Both the position numbers and the translations under genes were made by a program. From Apoderus coryli (taxonomy: Eukaryota; Arthropoda; Insecta; Coleoptera; Attelabidae): a stretch of DNA of 64,000 nt. Location of the stretch: NCBI GenBank assembly GCA_911728435.2, contig OU452205.1:11972260-12036259 (forward strand), in the 5' to 3' direction. The notes under the pieces are model-generated. The model was not told the DNA's origin. It made no database searches and saw only the letters and a program-made list of their open reading frames with translations. Below are positions 1 to 11,500 of the stretch, piece after piece (the first letter of the stretch is position 1; the number at the start of each line of letters is the position of its first letter).

Positions 1-2460
1 TATCCATTGGATGTAAATTAGGAAACACTTCATTAAACGTTATGCATGTTCTTTCTATAATTTTGTCACATTTCCCATGAATAACAAATAATAAGTTCAT
101 TAAAGCATCATTTTAGTAACTATTTTCTTCCATTTTAATTATTTCCCGACACCTTCGTTATTAAACCACAAACGTTTTATTGGTAATTAACTAAATGTCA
201 GATTATTACGATTTTAATGGTTCGTGACGTTTCATGGATACCAATTAGTTAAAAGATGCCGAAATCTGAAATAAGCCAATTTTTGTAGAAATTTGCTTTA
301 TTTTGAAAACTTAACCATTTAAACAGGATAATTTTGATTATCTTTCAAAATAATTGATAATATGCAGGTTGTTCCATTTGAGAAAATTTACTTATGCCTA
401 TTTTTATTAGTAAATGGCACTACAATAACTTGCGACCACCCTGTAAATTTATCGGTCAATCTGTCAAGACAATTGATTTTCTAAGATATTCTTTAACTAG
501 TTTTGAATTTTAGGAGTGAAATCGTTTTAAATGGCGCTTTTGCGTACAATGTTAATAGTTATAACTAATAAAATTTAGATTTGAATTATAGTAGAGAAAA
601 CTGCATTTTTATGAAGACTTTAATTTTTAATTGTATATTATTTCACTAACTTAAATCTCGAAATCGTCCCAAATGGCTCTTTTGCGTTAAATCTAATTTG
701 TTTTTATTATTAAAATTTTGTTTCAAATTACAGGAAAAAATAAATAACGTTCGAATTGAGTGTAAAAAGGGGTTAAAAACTAAAAAAAACCCATTTCGTA
801 AACATAGAAGACTAGTTATTTAGCTTTGAAATCATAAAAAAACTTGCTTACATAGGCGTTCGTAAATAGTAGTAAAATGGTCAAAATATGGAAAAAAATA
901 TTTCTTAAAATAAACTTATTCGAAATATGGAATAAACTTTTGACACGACACGACAAATAAAGGCGTCTGTGAAAAGGCTAACAAAGGGTCAGAAAAAAGT
1001 CTGTAGGTATTCACGTTAACTCAAAAACCATTTAACATATTTTAACCAAATGTGGTACAAACATATACTACAGTATATTATGTATATCTGCTGATTAACT
1101 TTCAGGAAACAGTCAGCGTAGGTAAGGGGTTTAAAAAAGGGTTAAAAAATTTAAAAATTCATACTTCTGAAACTTATTCAAAATATTGGATAATTTTTCA
1201 TTAGTTTAATAGAGTATGACTTAACAACTTAACACGTTAACCTTAAAAAAATTGGATCACGTTCAAGAAGAGTGTAAAAAGAGGTTAAAAACTAAAAAAA
1301 AAAACATATTTCTTGAACATAGAAGAAATCTTGACTAGGTAATTATTTATAGCTTTCATAGAATATAACCTATGAAATGCATAATAGAAAACTAATTTTT
1401 CAAAGTTGTGATAGAATATAACCTAAAATAGAATTAGAATAGATAGAAGAATTGGTTCACACAGGTATTCACAAATAGTGTAACAAGGGGTCAAATATAT
1501 TCCGCAAACATACCAGAAAAATTGGTTAACTATATAGGTATAATAAGATAACCAGCAAATGCAGCAGAAAAAAAAACTAGGGGTTCATAAATAGTTGAAA
1601 CGGGTCAAAAAAATTAAACTGTTAAAAGAATATCCTATTTAGCTTTTTAAGTTGTAGTGGCAGACATATTACAATTTTATAAAGGGATAGTTTAGATTGA
1701 ACTAAGTAATCATTTAAATTTTTAAAAGAAGCTTATGTTTAGTTTTCCCAAATCTTCTAAGGTGCCATCATCAATCACCCTGTAGATTAAATATAAAATT
1801 CATATAACTGTAACAGACGTAGGTATACTTACAGTAATTTAAAGCCATTTGCCTTCTAAACATTTAATATTGAATCGTTACAAACACAAGAACATTTTCA
1901 ATAATAACAGCTTTGCGGTTTTTTTTGTCGATTGATTCTGGTCACGTATGCCAATCAATCAAATCATATTTTCATATCCATCGAATTTCCTTCATCTCCC
2001 TTTTTCGTTCTGAGAATGATTGAAAAATAATAGCGTCGGTCTGTTTATTGGAACTTTATGAATTATTCCAAGCAAAACAAAGTCTGTAATTTGTACGGTA
2101 AGCTCGCTAGATTGACTTCATAACTCAAAAACAAACACCAATTAAATACACATTATTTTCTTTTGTTAACTCATTGTGGTATGTACTTACATGTTTGTTT
2201 CATATGACAAGATACGTGATAATATTTCTGCAAATAAATGCATTAAACATGAAGACACTTTTGTATTTTGGTATATTGGTATATTTAAAGGAATGAGTTC
2301 AGATTTGATTATTTGCTTTGCACAGGTTAATTATTTACGATACTTCAATGAAAGCTTAACTTAAAATCAACGACTACAAAACAATACACAGGAACAATCC
2401 AGATATTTTACTTTGCATACCAAAAAAGGTTTTAGGAAATATTACTGAGAATATTATTTT
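1..2460. other. AT-rich non-coding block
   Basis: No credible gene is visible. The longest reading frame (62 codons near 2.2 kb) has no recognisable motif and sits in AT-rich DNA. The part from about 515 to 1640 contains degenerate direct repeats, described separately. The segment around 430-500 (ACCCTGTAA followed by two GTCAA steps and ATTTTCTAAG) resembles the segment at about 42520-42590, so both are probably pieces of one dispersed DNA element. Confidence 0.6.
515..1640. repeat. Degenerate direct repeats
   Basis: A segment beginning GAAATCGT and containing AAATGGC and CTTTTGCGT occurs at about 518 and again at about 660. A longer segment (GAGTGTAAAAAG, GGTTAAAAACTAAAA, GAACATAGAAGA-like, then TAGCTTT) occurs at about 755-835 and again at about 1268-1360. 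Shorter variants built on GGGGTCAAAA and TTCA(C/T)AAATAGT appear near 965, 1130, 1480 and 1590. This looks like an old, diverged tandem or nested repeat field. I see no coding signal. Confidence 0.5.
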
Positions 2461-2464
2461 ACCC

Positions 2465-3372
2465 GCATTTACCTAGCATGAAGCCGCGCGAGGACCTGAA
2501 GTTCTACAGGCCTAAGGTAACGGAACGAAATCTCTCTGGATACTAAGGGAACTCTCGGACGAACTGTTAGTCATACCTCATAAGCAGTTTGGCAGAGAAA
2601 ACCACAGCACTGCGCTACAGCTCCTAAGATTGGTGGAACATGCAGCGTACAGGCTGGACAGAAGACAGGCAACTGCACCTCTCTAAGTGGACGATACAGC
2701 ATTGGTAGCTAGCAGCCACAGTCCAGAATTGGTTACCTGGTATCTTCAAAATGCTGCCCTTGATTTTCACGGAATGGTGTGCGAAATAGAAAATCAAAAT
2801 CAATGCGGAGAAGTGTAAAGCAATACTCATCAGAAGAATAAGTATCACCCTAAACGATCACGTTGACATTGAGGGCGCCGATGTAGAATGGCAAGACACA
2901 GCAAAGTACCTCAGGGTACTTTTGCTCACAAGCATGATATGGAGACCACATATCGAAAAGCGCACAACGAATGCATGCCTTAGGCATTCGTTGTGCTGTC
3001 GAAGCTCTATCTGATGGTATGTAGAAGGAGCAAACTGTCTTTACTGATTAGGCTGCACATGATAAAAGTGCGGTTGTTCCACCAGCTCGTCCGGCTTGGG
3101 GATACGCCGCTCCAACCTCCAACTACAAAGGTTAGAATCAACGGACAACAGTGGGTGCCCAGTGGTTCACGTCAAACGCGCAGATCAGAAGGGATCTGAA
3201 CGTCAGCGCCCTCAGGGACGCAATGAGGAACAAGAAGAAAGCGGATTAATTGAGAAAATGGGCCAAACACCACACGAAGGCTACATGGGAAAAGGGTTTG
3301 AACCCAAGTCTTACTACAAAAATAAGGAAGTGTTTTAGTTGGGTTAGAGTCCCACACTACGTAGGGAAGTGG
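2465..3372 (+). pseudogene. Jockey-like LINE reverse transcriptase relic
   Basis: Fragments of a non-LTR retrotransposon RT can be read across several frames. An N-side piece ends in an HSTALQLLRLVEHA-like segment typical of Jockey-clade RT. It is followed almost directly by VDDTALVASS (the catalytic YxDD region), so the block containing the first catalytic Asp is deleted. The RT C side follows (IEGADVEWQDTAKYLRV, then IWRPHIEKR), and then a tail with WFTSNAQIRRDLNV and LRKWAKHH. Multiple frameshifts, stop codons and the internal deletion show it is dead. It is somewhat richer in GC than its surroundings, as expected for a former coding region. Clade assignment is from motif memory. Confidence 0.75.
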
Positions 3373-3453
3373 TAAGCAACCCTCTAGGTGTCATGTCGAT
3401 TTCTCTGCCTTGGCCAAAAAATAAAACCTACCATGTTCAATGACAAAATTATC

Positions 3454-3521
3454 AATAACCCTTGGGCTGAATTACCGACAATTCCGCGAGGTTATTGAAG
3501 AATAACCAGGTGATTCAGCCC
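3454..3521. repeat. Nested inverted repeat (hairpin)
   Basis: GGGCTGAATTACC (3464-3476) pairs with GGTGATTCAGCCC (3509-3521), one mismatch in 13. AATAACC (3454-3460) also pairs with GGTTATT (3490-3496). It lies between the Jockey relic and the hAT relic and may be part of a transposon end. Confidence 0.5.
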
Positions 3522-3629
3522 AGTGCATCTGTTGAAGCTGATATGACTGGTTTTAGAACTTCAGATATATCCAAACATTTTCCGCACAAGGTTGATGAAT
3601 GATACAATGTAAGTAAGACTAATTATCTT

Positions 3630-4110
3630 TTATCCACGCCGCGAATAAAAATCATCCAAGGCTAAAGAAATCCACCCATGTCCATTTTTGTCAGATAGTT
3701 GAGATGATATATTTTCTGCAATGCCTGACTGACTTTTAAATAAATTTATCATTTCGGGGCATATTTCCTCGGCTACTGCCATCAAGTATTCTTTTATCAT
3801 ACCTTCATCGGAGACTGGTTTTCCACGTTTTCCGATTTCACAAGCCACACGAAAGCTGGCGCGAGTTGAGGCTCTTGTTCAGTATTTGCTTTGGTAAATA
3901 AAGGTTGCTGCGATTTCAGGCCGCGCTTCAAAGTTTTAAATTTTTCCGCCCGCATACTTCCGGTATATTTGGAGTAGTTTTGAACAGCTATGGTTTTAAT
4001 TACAAATTAAACATAGCGCCTCATCACTGAACTCAATCACAAAATACTGAAAGTTCCATTTATCTTTGACCGTTTTGCATTCACTGTCTATTTTTGCCTT
4101 CTCTCCATAC
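3630..4110 (-). pseudogene. hAT-type transposase relic (BED finger / GTF2I-repeat-like)
   Basis: Read on the minus strand, an N-terminal block resembles the zinc-finger start of ZBED/GTF2IRD2-like hAT transposases: DSECKTVKDKWNFQYFV then EALCLIC (about 4085-4000). A basic linker with EKFKTLKRGL follows. Next comes a block with FRVACEIGKRGKP and EYLMAVAEEICPE, and then WISLALDD at the low-coordinate end, where the DDE region of such proteins starts. Frameshifts and a stop separate the blocks, and the catalytic domain is absent. The longest uninterrupted piece is 3630-3848. The family call rests on the conserved order of these blocks. Confidence 0.6.
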
Positions 4111-4142
4111 TAATAAATAATACATAAAAACAATTATAAGTC

Positions 4143-5300
4143 AACTAAAAATACTGCTGTGCACGGGTGTTACTTTATTTCACGATATACAGTTTCGCTT
4201 TCTTCGCCTTTCCTACGCAAACTGACTCATAGTTGCGCGGCTAGCCTTTTTATATGCAATTACTGCCAATTCGAAGTGATTGGAATACACTAGCCAGAAC
4301 TTTCTCGAACCAATGGGGAAATGCTCAAATATTAATTTACAACTAATGCCACCTGTTAGTGGGTAGCTAAAATATATAGTACATAGTACAGTTCATAGAG
4401 CACTACTCGCTACTGCGTGTACACAATAGTAATTGAAATGCAAGAAAGCGTATGTTTGCTTAGGTCGCGGACTTTGCGACAAGTCAAGAATTCTAGAAAT
4501 ATAGGGATACATAAGGACAGAAAAATTAAAACTCTTTTGACCCTTGGCACATTCTGAAAAATATCATTATGGCCCTAAAGCTTCAAAGTTTGGAGATCCC
4601 TGTTCTAGAACAAGAAACATATTGTGGTTTTTAGAAAATGCACTTTTTTTTTCATCCAGTGTCTACGTAATTGACCTTAAGTAGATTTGGACAGATAATT
4701 ACGTAACTTTTCTTTCATTTAACCGATTTTCTAACTTTAACGGTTTCAACTATCCCCATGTACATCATTTTATACTGGACACCCTGTACATGTATTAGCA
4801 CATGTTCTTAGATACTCCCATATTTTCATAGCTTTCTTAGTTATAGTTGATACTATACCGTGCATATGAAATCGTGTTTCCTACAAAATATCAACATTTA
4901 ATTGGTTCTGATATAAACCAAAATCATTATAAAGGTTCTTCCTACACTCTCCTCTATAGGTACACTTGCATTATACCTTTCACATGATATCCGCTAAAAA
5001 TTGCTTCTCTACTAATTATTGCAGGTGTTAAAATACCTCTTCCTTGTCGTCCTCCCATTTTAATAAGCGAAAGGTTGGTTGGTAGCGAAAGTATTCAGAG
5101 TGACAGTCAGTCGTGTTGGGATCATTACGGTAACTGCTAGCTGGGTGGAGGTGGTTGTGTCACCCGAGAGTTACGAACCACTCTCATTAAAAGTCGACCA
5201 TGGCTTTCGACTTGCATGCCAGTGGCATTACAATAGCATATTGCCACATTTATTATCAATTTTTGTTACTAATTTTAGGAATTTTTTTGTAACATTCGCC
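4143..5300. other. Non-coding stretch
   Basis: Apart from the possible MITE at 4499-4602 I see nothing definite. A 92-codon frame at 5079-5357 has no recognisable domain and runs into the palindromic repeat described next. Confidence 0.5.
4499..4602. mobile_element. Possible small hAT-derived MITE
   Basis: The 8-mer TTCTAGAA occurs at 4491-4498 and at 4603-4610, as expected for the 8-bp target duplication of hAT elements. The right end, read inward on the minus strand, is CAGGGATCTCCAAACTTTG, a typical hAT terminus. The left end is weaker (TAGGGATAC about four bases in). The 104-bp interior is non-coding. Alternatively the right end belongs to the adjacent hAT relic and the 8-mer match is chance. 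Confidence 0.4.
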
Positions 5301-5307
5301 TTCCCGG

Positions 5308-5327
5308 GTGGGGTACAAATGTACCAC
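5308..5327. repeat. Palindromic motif, first copy
   Basis: GTGGGGTACAAATGTACCAC is almost self-complementary. The same core (GGGGTACAAATGTA) recurs at 5477-5492, and relatives of its end (TACCCCAYGTG) recur near 6210 and 7331. Because they surround piggyBac-like coding relics, I interpret them as transposon subterminal repeats. Confidence 0.5.
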
Positions 5328-5475
5328 AGACGCCAATTTTTTTGCCTATTTTCCTAAAAAGTGGATAATTTTCGTATCTAATTTTATTTTGTGTTCATAT
5401 GAGCTTTAAAAATAATTACTGCTTGCCAAAAAACATTTTTGTGTCATTTTTGTAGAAATAAAAATATAAAACTAG

Positions 5476-5516
5476 CGTGGGGTACAAATGTATCCCACGT
5501 ACATTTGTACCCCACG
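5476..5516. repeat. 17-bp perfect inverted repeat
   Basis: CGTGGGGTACAAATGTA (5476-5492) is followed after a 7-base spacer by its exact reverse complement (5500-5516). It lies just upstream of the first piggyBac-like coding relic and shares its core with the palindrome at 5308. Confidence 0.7.
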
Positions 5517-5577
5517 TGGGAATCAACGCCCACTTTTTAAGTAATGAGCTTGGCAGTCGTTTCCACAACAACAAGTT

Positions 5578-6009
5578 CTAGATCTGCTCGCAGAATTTGC
5601 AACCGTTGGCCAATGGCAATATTTGGCAATTATTAGATATTGGAGCCTTAAACACATATATTTTAACGGGCATCAAATATCCGAATAAGCCTAAAACTAA
5701 GGATGCTCGTCGGTATTTTTTACTACACTTAGGAGAGGATCTAGTAAAAGAATATATTACACGGAAATATAATGGCCCAGGACGCTTGAGCAACACGCTA
5801 AAGCAGTATATGCAAGATGCTGTTCCAGACTTGGCAACCGCTCCAGTTGAAATACCGAAAGAAAGATCTGCTTTGCTAGTGGATGCTGTTACCTGTGTCT
5901 ACGAATTAAAGACTGCAAATCTAGACAATTTTGCAAGGAGTGTAAAGACTTTGTATGTGCAAAACACCATGTGAAACAAGTAATGTGCATTAAATGCAAA
6001 GACGATTAA
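5578..6009 (+). pseudogene. piggyBac-like transposase, C-terminal relic
   Basis: The translation matches the end of a piggyBac-family transposase: an RRICNRWPMAIF block, then (after a frameshift) QLLDIGALNTYILTG, a helical linker with FLLHLGEDLVKEYI, and a C-terminal cysteine-rich finger. The finger is read in another frame: CCYLCLRIKDCKSRQFC, KECKDFVCAKHH and CIKCKDD, ending at a TAA at 6007-6009. Two frameshifts (near 5625 and 5880) and loss of everything upstream make it non-functional. The finger spacing (CxxC, CxxC, CxxxH, CxxC) is the piggyBac C-terminal DNA-binding pattern. Confidence 0.75.
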
Positions 6010-6380
6010 CCCGGCATTTGACATGTGGGGTGTGTCAAACCCCAGTACCTCGAAACACATACATAACTTTCTTAAAATTTGTTGCTCGCATCTACGGCGT
6101 CCAATAGCTTTTGAGTATATATTCATATTCACTATAACGCACAAACAGCAGTTCTCTCTTGAATCTGAACGAAAGAACATCGCTTCATAGTGGAATGGAG
6201 TATGCTATATACCCCATGTGTCGGTTCTTGTGATTTTTCTTGCGGTTTAAATTTTTTATTTGGACCACGAAAAAAGATAAAAGCAGTTATTTTAAGAATA
6301 TTTTAGGTGAATTCTTATGGTTTTTTAATTTTGGTATTGGCAAAAGAAACAAGATACTCTCCGGAAGCTTTGGGAAGACG
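6010..6380. other. Probable piggyBac untranslated/terminal DNA
   Basis: This stretch holds TTAACCCGG at its start (TTAA is the piggyBac target), ACATGTGGGGTG near 6020, and TACCCCATGTGTCGG near 6210. The last two resemble the palindromic motifs around 5.3-5.5 kb. No coding signal is seen. Confidence 0.4.
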
Positions 6381-7205
6381 CTGAAACTATAGAACCTTTT
6401 GTTGATGCAGAAAATTCGGAAGCAGATGAGGAAATCGACCACCTTAGCGTCAACAGCGATTATCCTGTTCAAGAACAAGAAGCTGGTGCTGACGTTCCAG
6501 AGGAGGTACATGAAGAACAAATGGAAATGGATGAAGTAACTGTAAAAGCTCAGATTAACAGCAGTAAAAACCATTCGAAAAAATAAACCAGATATTCCTC
6601 CATAATTTTTGGTAACTCGCAATAAACAATTAAATTCTAGTCAGTTTGGATTTCAAAAAGACTTGACCATACTTTCATATTTTCCGAAAAAATGAAAAGT
6701 CACAGTGCTATTGTCATCTCTACACCATGGTGATACGGTTGTTGATAATGAAAAGAAGCTGCCTGAATTTATTGCTTTTTACAACTTTAGCAAGTGTGGA
6801 GTTGACGTTGTTGACGAAACGCCGAAAATTACAACGTCTCCCGACCTAATCGCTACTGGCCATTGACAATTTTCCTTACTGAATACAGCTTCAATCAATT
6901 CTCAGGTCATTTTTAGGGAAAACAATAACGGTAAAAATATACCCAGAAGAGTTTTTATAAAGGAATTGGGTATGCAATTGGGTAAAGAACGTCAAATGCA
7001 AAGAATGCAAAATCCTAGGCTTGCACGTGAATTGCACACCACAATTTGCACAGTTTTAGGCGATACTTCTGACCCAAATTCTAAAGACTAAATCATGCAG
7101 GAAGACGTATGGTATGTCCAAGAATTTGAGATAGAAAGACCCGCTACATTTGTGAAGCTTGCAGTTATTATTATACTGCAAAAAATGTGCGGATTTGGCC
7201 AAATT
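6380..7205 (+). pseudogene. Second piggyBac-like transposase relic
   Basis: An acidic N-terminal piece (EADEEIDHLSVNSDY, about 6418-6585) is typical of piggyBac transposase N termini. After a large internal deletion the catalytic C side follows: VTVLLSSLHHGD, then EFIAFYNFSKCGVDVVDE. In shifted frames come RPNRYWPLTIF, FIKELGMQLGKERQM and a degraded cysteine finger (CPRI, DRKTRYICEAC). At least three frameshifts and several stops are present. TTAACCCTAA at about 7380 may mark an outer end. It is a different copy from the 5.6-kb relic because the C-terminal blocks are present twice. Confidence 0.7.
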
Positions 7206-8255
7206 CAGTAATTCATAATTTTTTTAATTTTTTCCATTTTTTAAAAAAGTTTTCTGTAGTTTTAAAATGGGAATTTTGTTTTCAATTTTGTAATAATATT
7301 TAGATTTAAAGTACGACTTCTTCTATTACTACTCCATGTGGGACGCTATGTAATTTTTCTGTTGTTGGAAGACGAAGGTTAACCCTAATCCTCAATGATT
7401 TTATATTACAATTATTATAAAAAATGCATACGCATATTTAGCTAATAGCTTTGTGGGGTTGCATTAACTCTATAACATTAAAAGCGGCAAATCGAAAATG
7501 AAGTCGCGAAGATAAACAACTAAAATGTTTATTAACGAAAAATAACAAAATGGTTTGCAAGAAAAAAATCTTAAGGCTTACTGATGTTTTCTAGTCGAGG
7601 TTGGGAACCTATCTAATTGAATTTCCTGAACATTTAAGTATTTACTAAAATTTAGTTTTGTCACATTTGTATGCTATAAAATAAGAACCCTGATATTGTT
7701 ACCCGTGAACTTTTAACCATTTGGTCGAAACGTGGACGACAAACATAAACTATACAATAGGTAAGGTAACAGTACCAATTATCGGCCACTTAAGGGAAAG
7801 TTCAACTTGGGAGGATTGTAAAAATTCCATTTAAACATATATTATGACATAAATTGTATTTATGGATTCCTAATTTAATTACCTGTGAGTTAAATTAATT
7901 ACATGTAGAAAGAATTTTGATAGTTTTTATTAAAATAATAAAATATGAAGTAAATACCATAAGTACCAATCACGGACACCCTAAAATTGCAATGTCCGGA
8001 TTATCGGCCTAAATGTGTCCTAGTTATGGGCCATAGGCGATAATTAAAAAAAACCATCCCATAATGAATGGTGAATATTTTAAACTGGAAAAACTTTTAT
8101 TATACTTATGAGGAGTAAATACGTACGTATATTAAAACGAAACCTGATTCGTTATGGTCAAACTAAATAAAGATAGAAATAATGTCCTAGGAAACTAATA
8201 TTTAGTACTTAACTAAATATAGGTACTTATAATTATAATAATATAAACTCAAAAT
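7206..8255. other. Non-coding; probable 3' flank of the pogo-like element
   Basis: Two related segments, TACCAATTATCGGCCACTT (about 7774) and TACCAATCACGGACACCC (about 7964), plus GGATTATCGGCC (about 7997), look like subterminal repeats of a DNA transposon whose coding relic begins at 8256 on the minus strand. Nothing else is recognisable. Confidence 0.4.
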
Positions 8256-8501
8256 TAGCTTTTATTTATAATTTTAGGTTTTTCTATTTTAAATATCACA
8301 TCTTTTCTTTGGTAGTTAAGAACATCTTCTTTGGTGGGCTATTTCCAGTTCTGACCGCTCGAGTCCATCGCTTTAACTGTATACTCCTTGATGTTTTTGT
8401 CGTTGAGTATATTGGTAACGTACCCTGGGAAATGAGCCTCATTGTACTTTACTATAACGTATCTCCTATACATATATCAAATTCAGTTGAAATAGCCAAT
8501 T
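8256..8501 (-). pseudogene. pogo/jerky-like transposase, C-terminal end (split by LTR element 1)
   Basis: On the minus strand this encodes the C-terminal tail of a pogo-superfamily (DDE_1) transposase: VIVKYNEAHFPGYVTNIL, then YTVKAMDSSGQNWK, an in-frame TAG where the family has Trp, then PTKEDVLNYQRKDVIFKI and a stop near 8256. A one-base deletion shifts the frame just upstream (the usual GDxVxVK junction). The rest of the gene lies beyond LTR element 1 at 21272-22190. The reading connects across the insertion when the LTR element and one copy of AATT are ignored. Confidence 0.7.
8498..8501. other. Target-site duplication AATT (left)
   Basis: AATT directly precedes the TG of the left LTR and is repeated at 21272-21275 after the CA of the right LTR. 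Four-base duplications are usual for Ty3/gypsy integrases. Confidence 0.85.
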
Positions 8502-11500
8502 TGTAACGTTTCAAAAACGTACAAAGTAATTTTAACACATTTTTATTATTTGACTGATTAACAATACTTACAGTTTATAAATCCCTAATAATAATTGTTT
8601 TACTATCCGGATATACTATACCATCTGCTCGTGTATGCCTTTTGCCTTTTATGTCGTTCGTTATTAGCAAGGAAACTGTTTAGTCCTGACCTGCACATGG
8701 TTGTTTACTAATGTTGCCCTTATTCTGTGTTTCTATAATGTCAGACACCTGTAATGTTTAGATCTGTTTAATTATGAGTTGATTTCTGTATAGAAAGTAC
8801 TTACTTGTTTTGATATGGCCCTCGTAATTGGAATTTTGAGTATGGAGTGTGCTTCCATGGGTTTTTCTTGAGGTTGATGGCACGGATGTGCTTTATTCGG
8901 TAATTAGGGTAATAAGTCAGGTTCATACCGTAGTTTTGTTGTACCTGCTGGGTGGGATCTTAACTTACGCTGGAGATATTCTGTATAGTGAACATCTCTA
9001 AGCTGAAAATAGGCGGTCATCTGTCCTGTAAGAGATTGAGGAATAACGTTACGATACAGTCCATCGTATCGCGTTGTTCTGTATGCTACTATACTCACCT
9101 ATTTTGTGTGTTGTTGTCATGTTTCTTTTTGGTTGGTTTGTTTCGTTGGTTGTCACTGGTCCTTGTTCGTTCTCCTGAATTTTCGGCTCTCGGGCGGCAG
9201 GTGCTCTCGGGTCTTCAAGGGCTGCCTTCAATGGTGAGGTTCTTTGGAAGGGTGGTCGACGGGGGGTGGTATCTGGCGAACCATTGAGGGAGTGGTTCTA
9301 GTCTATTAGACCGGATGGTGACGCTGGGTGCCACTACTGCGATTCACCTGAGCTCCACTGGATCGTCGGCGAGGAGATCGGGGCAGTGTCGTTCGATGGG
9401 AACACCCGCTCCTGTTTTTGTTTTGGAACAAGCGATTAGTGGCTCCGTCTTTCCTTTTTCTTTCCTATCTTGTGATGTCTATCTTTTCTTTTCTTTATTT
9501 TGGTTAATTCGTTCGGCGGGAGGGTACTGTTGTGTGGAAAAGTTGAACTTTCGGGTAGGAGTTGTCCCTGCGAAAGACTTCCTGGGATATGCGACCGGAG
9601 GGTATATGAACGAGGCTTTCCGCTGCTTAATTCGGCTTGCGCAACATATACCTAATCTCATTCTATCTTTCAAGAGATCACTAACCTGGTTGTATGTCTC
9701 TGAGTGGCCGATGTCGAGATCCGCACTCAAGGGGAAGTTCTGGACCACGCACTCTTACTGTGACTGGACACAACGGCGATGGTGTCCTCGCGTTGAAACT
9801 TTATGTTAGATTTAAGGTTTCAGTATGGCATATACTATAATTATGCTGGGTAATCTTCGTGGACACCCTGGACTTGTTCTTAAAACCACACAGTTGTATA
9901 GTTTACTATGCACTATTTGTTTATTCCCGGACGTGACCCAGAATAATAGCACTACGTTAGTGTTATGTTCTACTCGATTGTGTAACTCTTCCGTATAGAC
10001 AGACTGTATGAGTGTTTCCATAATCTCTGTCTATGTTTTTTTCCCGATTTTGGACATTTTGGTTGTGGTATTATTATCATATTAACTGGTAACAATTTAT
10101 AGATATTATTAACTCAATAAAAGGTTATGGTTATTATTCATTTATTGTTGAAAACTCAGCTGTTCATGGTCCTGTGTTGCCATCGATCTTAAGACGAACT
10201 TGCGTAATGAATTATTTAACTTTTCCGTTTATAGCGAGTAGTGCAGTTTCCTAGTGTTATTCTGTTACTGTTTTATTGGAAAGTATGTAATTACACTTAT
10301 CACCGGGTTATTCTATTCGAGTTCTATTAAGCTTATAACAGTAGCGGTATTCAACTGGCAACTCTGCGATAGTGTTGTACCCGGTCTGGCACGTTGCCTG
10401 GCTCCAAGCTGGATGTTGTCAAGTTTCACCATGAAGGAAATTGTACGAACTGGGTTTCAGTGGAAATGCTTTTGGCAGTGGTTGTTCTTGAGTGTTTCAG
10501 TCAGACTTTAGTACCTGGACTTTTGAGGTTATATTAATGTATGATTCGAGAGTGATTTCGTATTTCCGAGCGTCCTTGGTTATGACGGGAATATTCAGGG
10601 AGTAATTACTTACAATCTGGCAAGCGCGAAACAGCGTGTGATTTATTGGTTGCCTACCATTGGGACCTGCTCGTTATATTATTGCTAATGGATATTGCGC
10701 AGGCTTGTTTCGTGATTATTGATTTTCGAACAAAGTAAGATACATAGAGGTTTTCCGTGTGAGGAACCCGGAGAACAATATTTAGAGTTCTTTCTTGGTA
10801 GGGAGGTCCAATAACAGTACGAGTTTAAGCTATTGCGTTTCAGTATAGTTTTGGCAAGTTGAGAGATAAGTGGTACTTATAGTTTTACTCAATGGCGTAA
10901 CTAAACGTGGTGGAAAATAGATGGTGATGCGAATCTACCTTAGTTAAAGGGATATACACCACGTTTATGTAACCCAAAGTATTGAAGCTGGTTTTTGGTT
11001 GTTATTGAACATCGTACGATTGATGGTTCAATAATGTTGATATGTAAAGGCTGAGATACGACTTCCGTTGTGAGGGATATAGACGCCATCTTGTAGTGGA
11101 ACACTCTCGACTTGGTAAGGAACTTTTGTTGAGTTATGTTTTCTGATTTTGACCGGCTGAATTATGTTTCATAGCCAACTGTATTCACTGGGACTGCTGT
11201 GGAATTCACATCCAACTATAGACTATGGTTTGACCGTAGTAAGGGTATTTTTGGTTACTGTGGACTGAAACTACGCAGTTGTGTTTGGGAAAAAAAACCC
11301 TCAATGTAACGAGGTAGGAATTTAATTTTAACGAAATTGATATAGTAAATTTGGAATTTCTCTAATAATACTGTGTGAGTAATTGAGTTTTCTTTCTTTC
11401 TCTCACAGGGTTTTTTTTTATGGTTTTTTATGGGCTTTTATTCTATGGTTCTTTTTATGGATTTGTTTTTATGGTTGATTTTTGAGAAGTGGATTTTCCC

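Noticed and set aside
9315..9809. 164-codon frame in the left LTR (repeated at 18143-18637)
   Set aside because: It is duplicated only because the LTR is duplicated. It shows no domain, and overlapping frames on the other strand are equally open.
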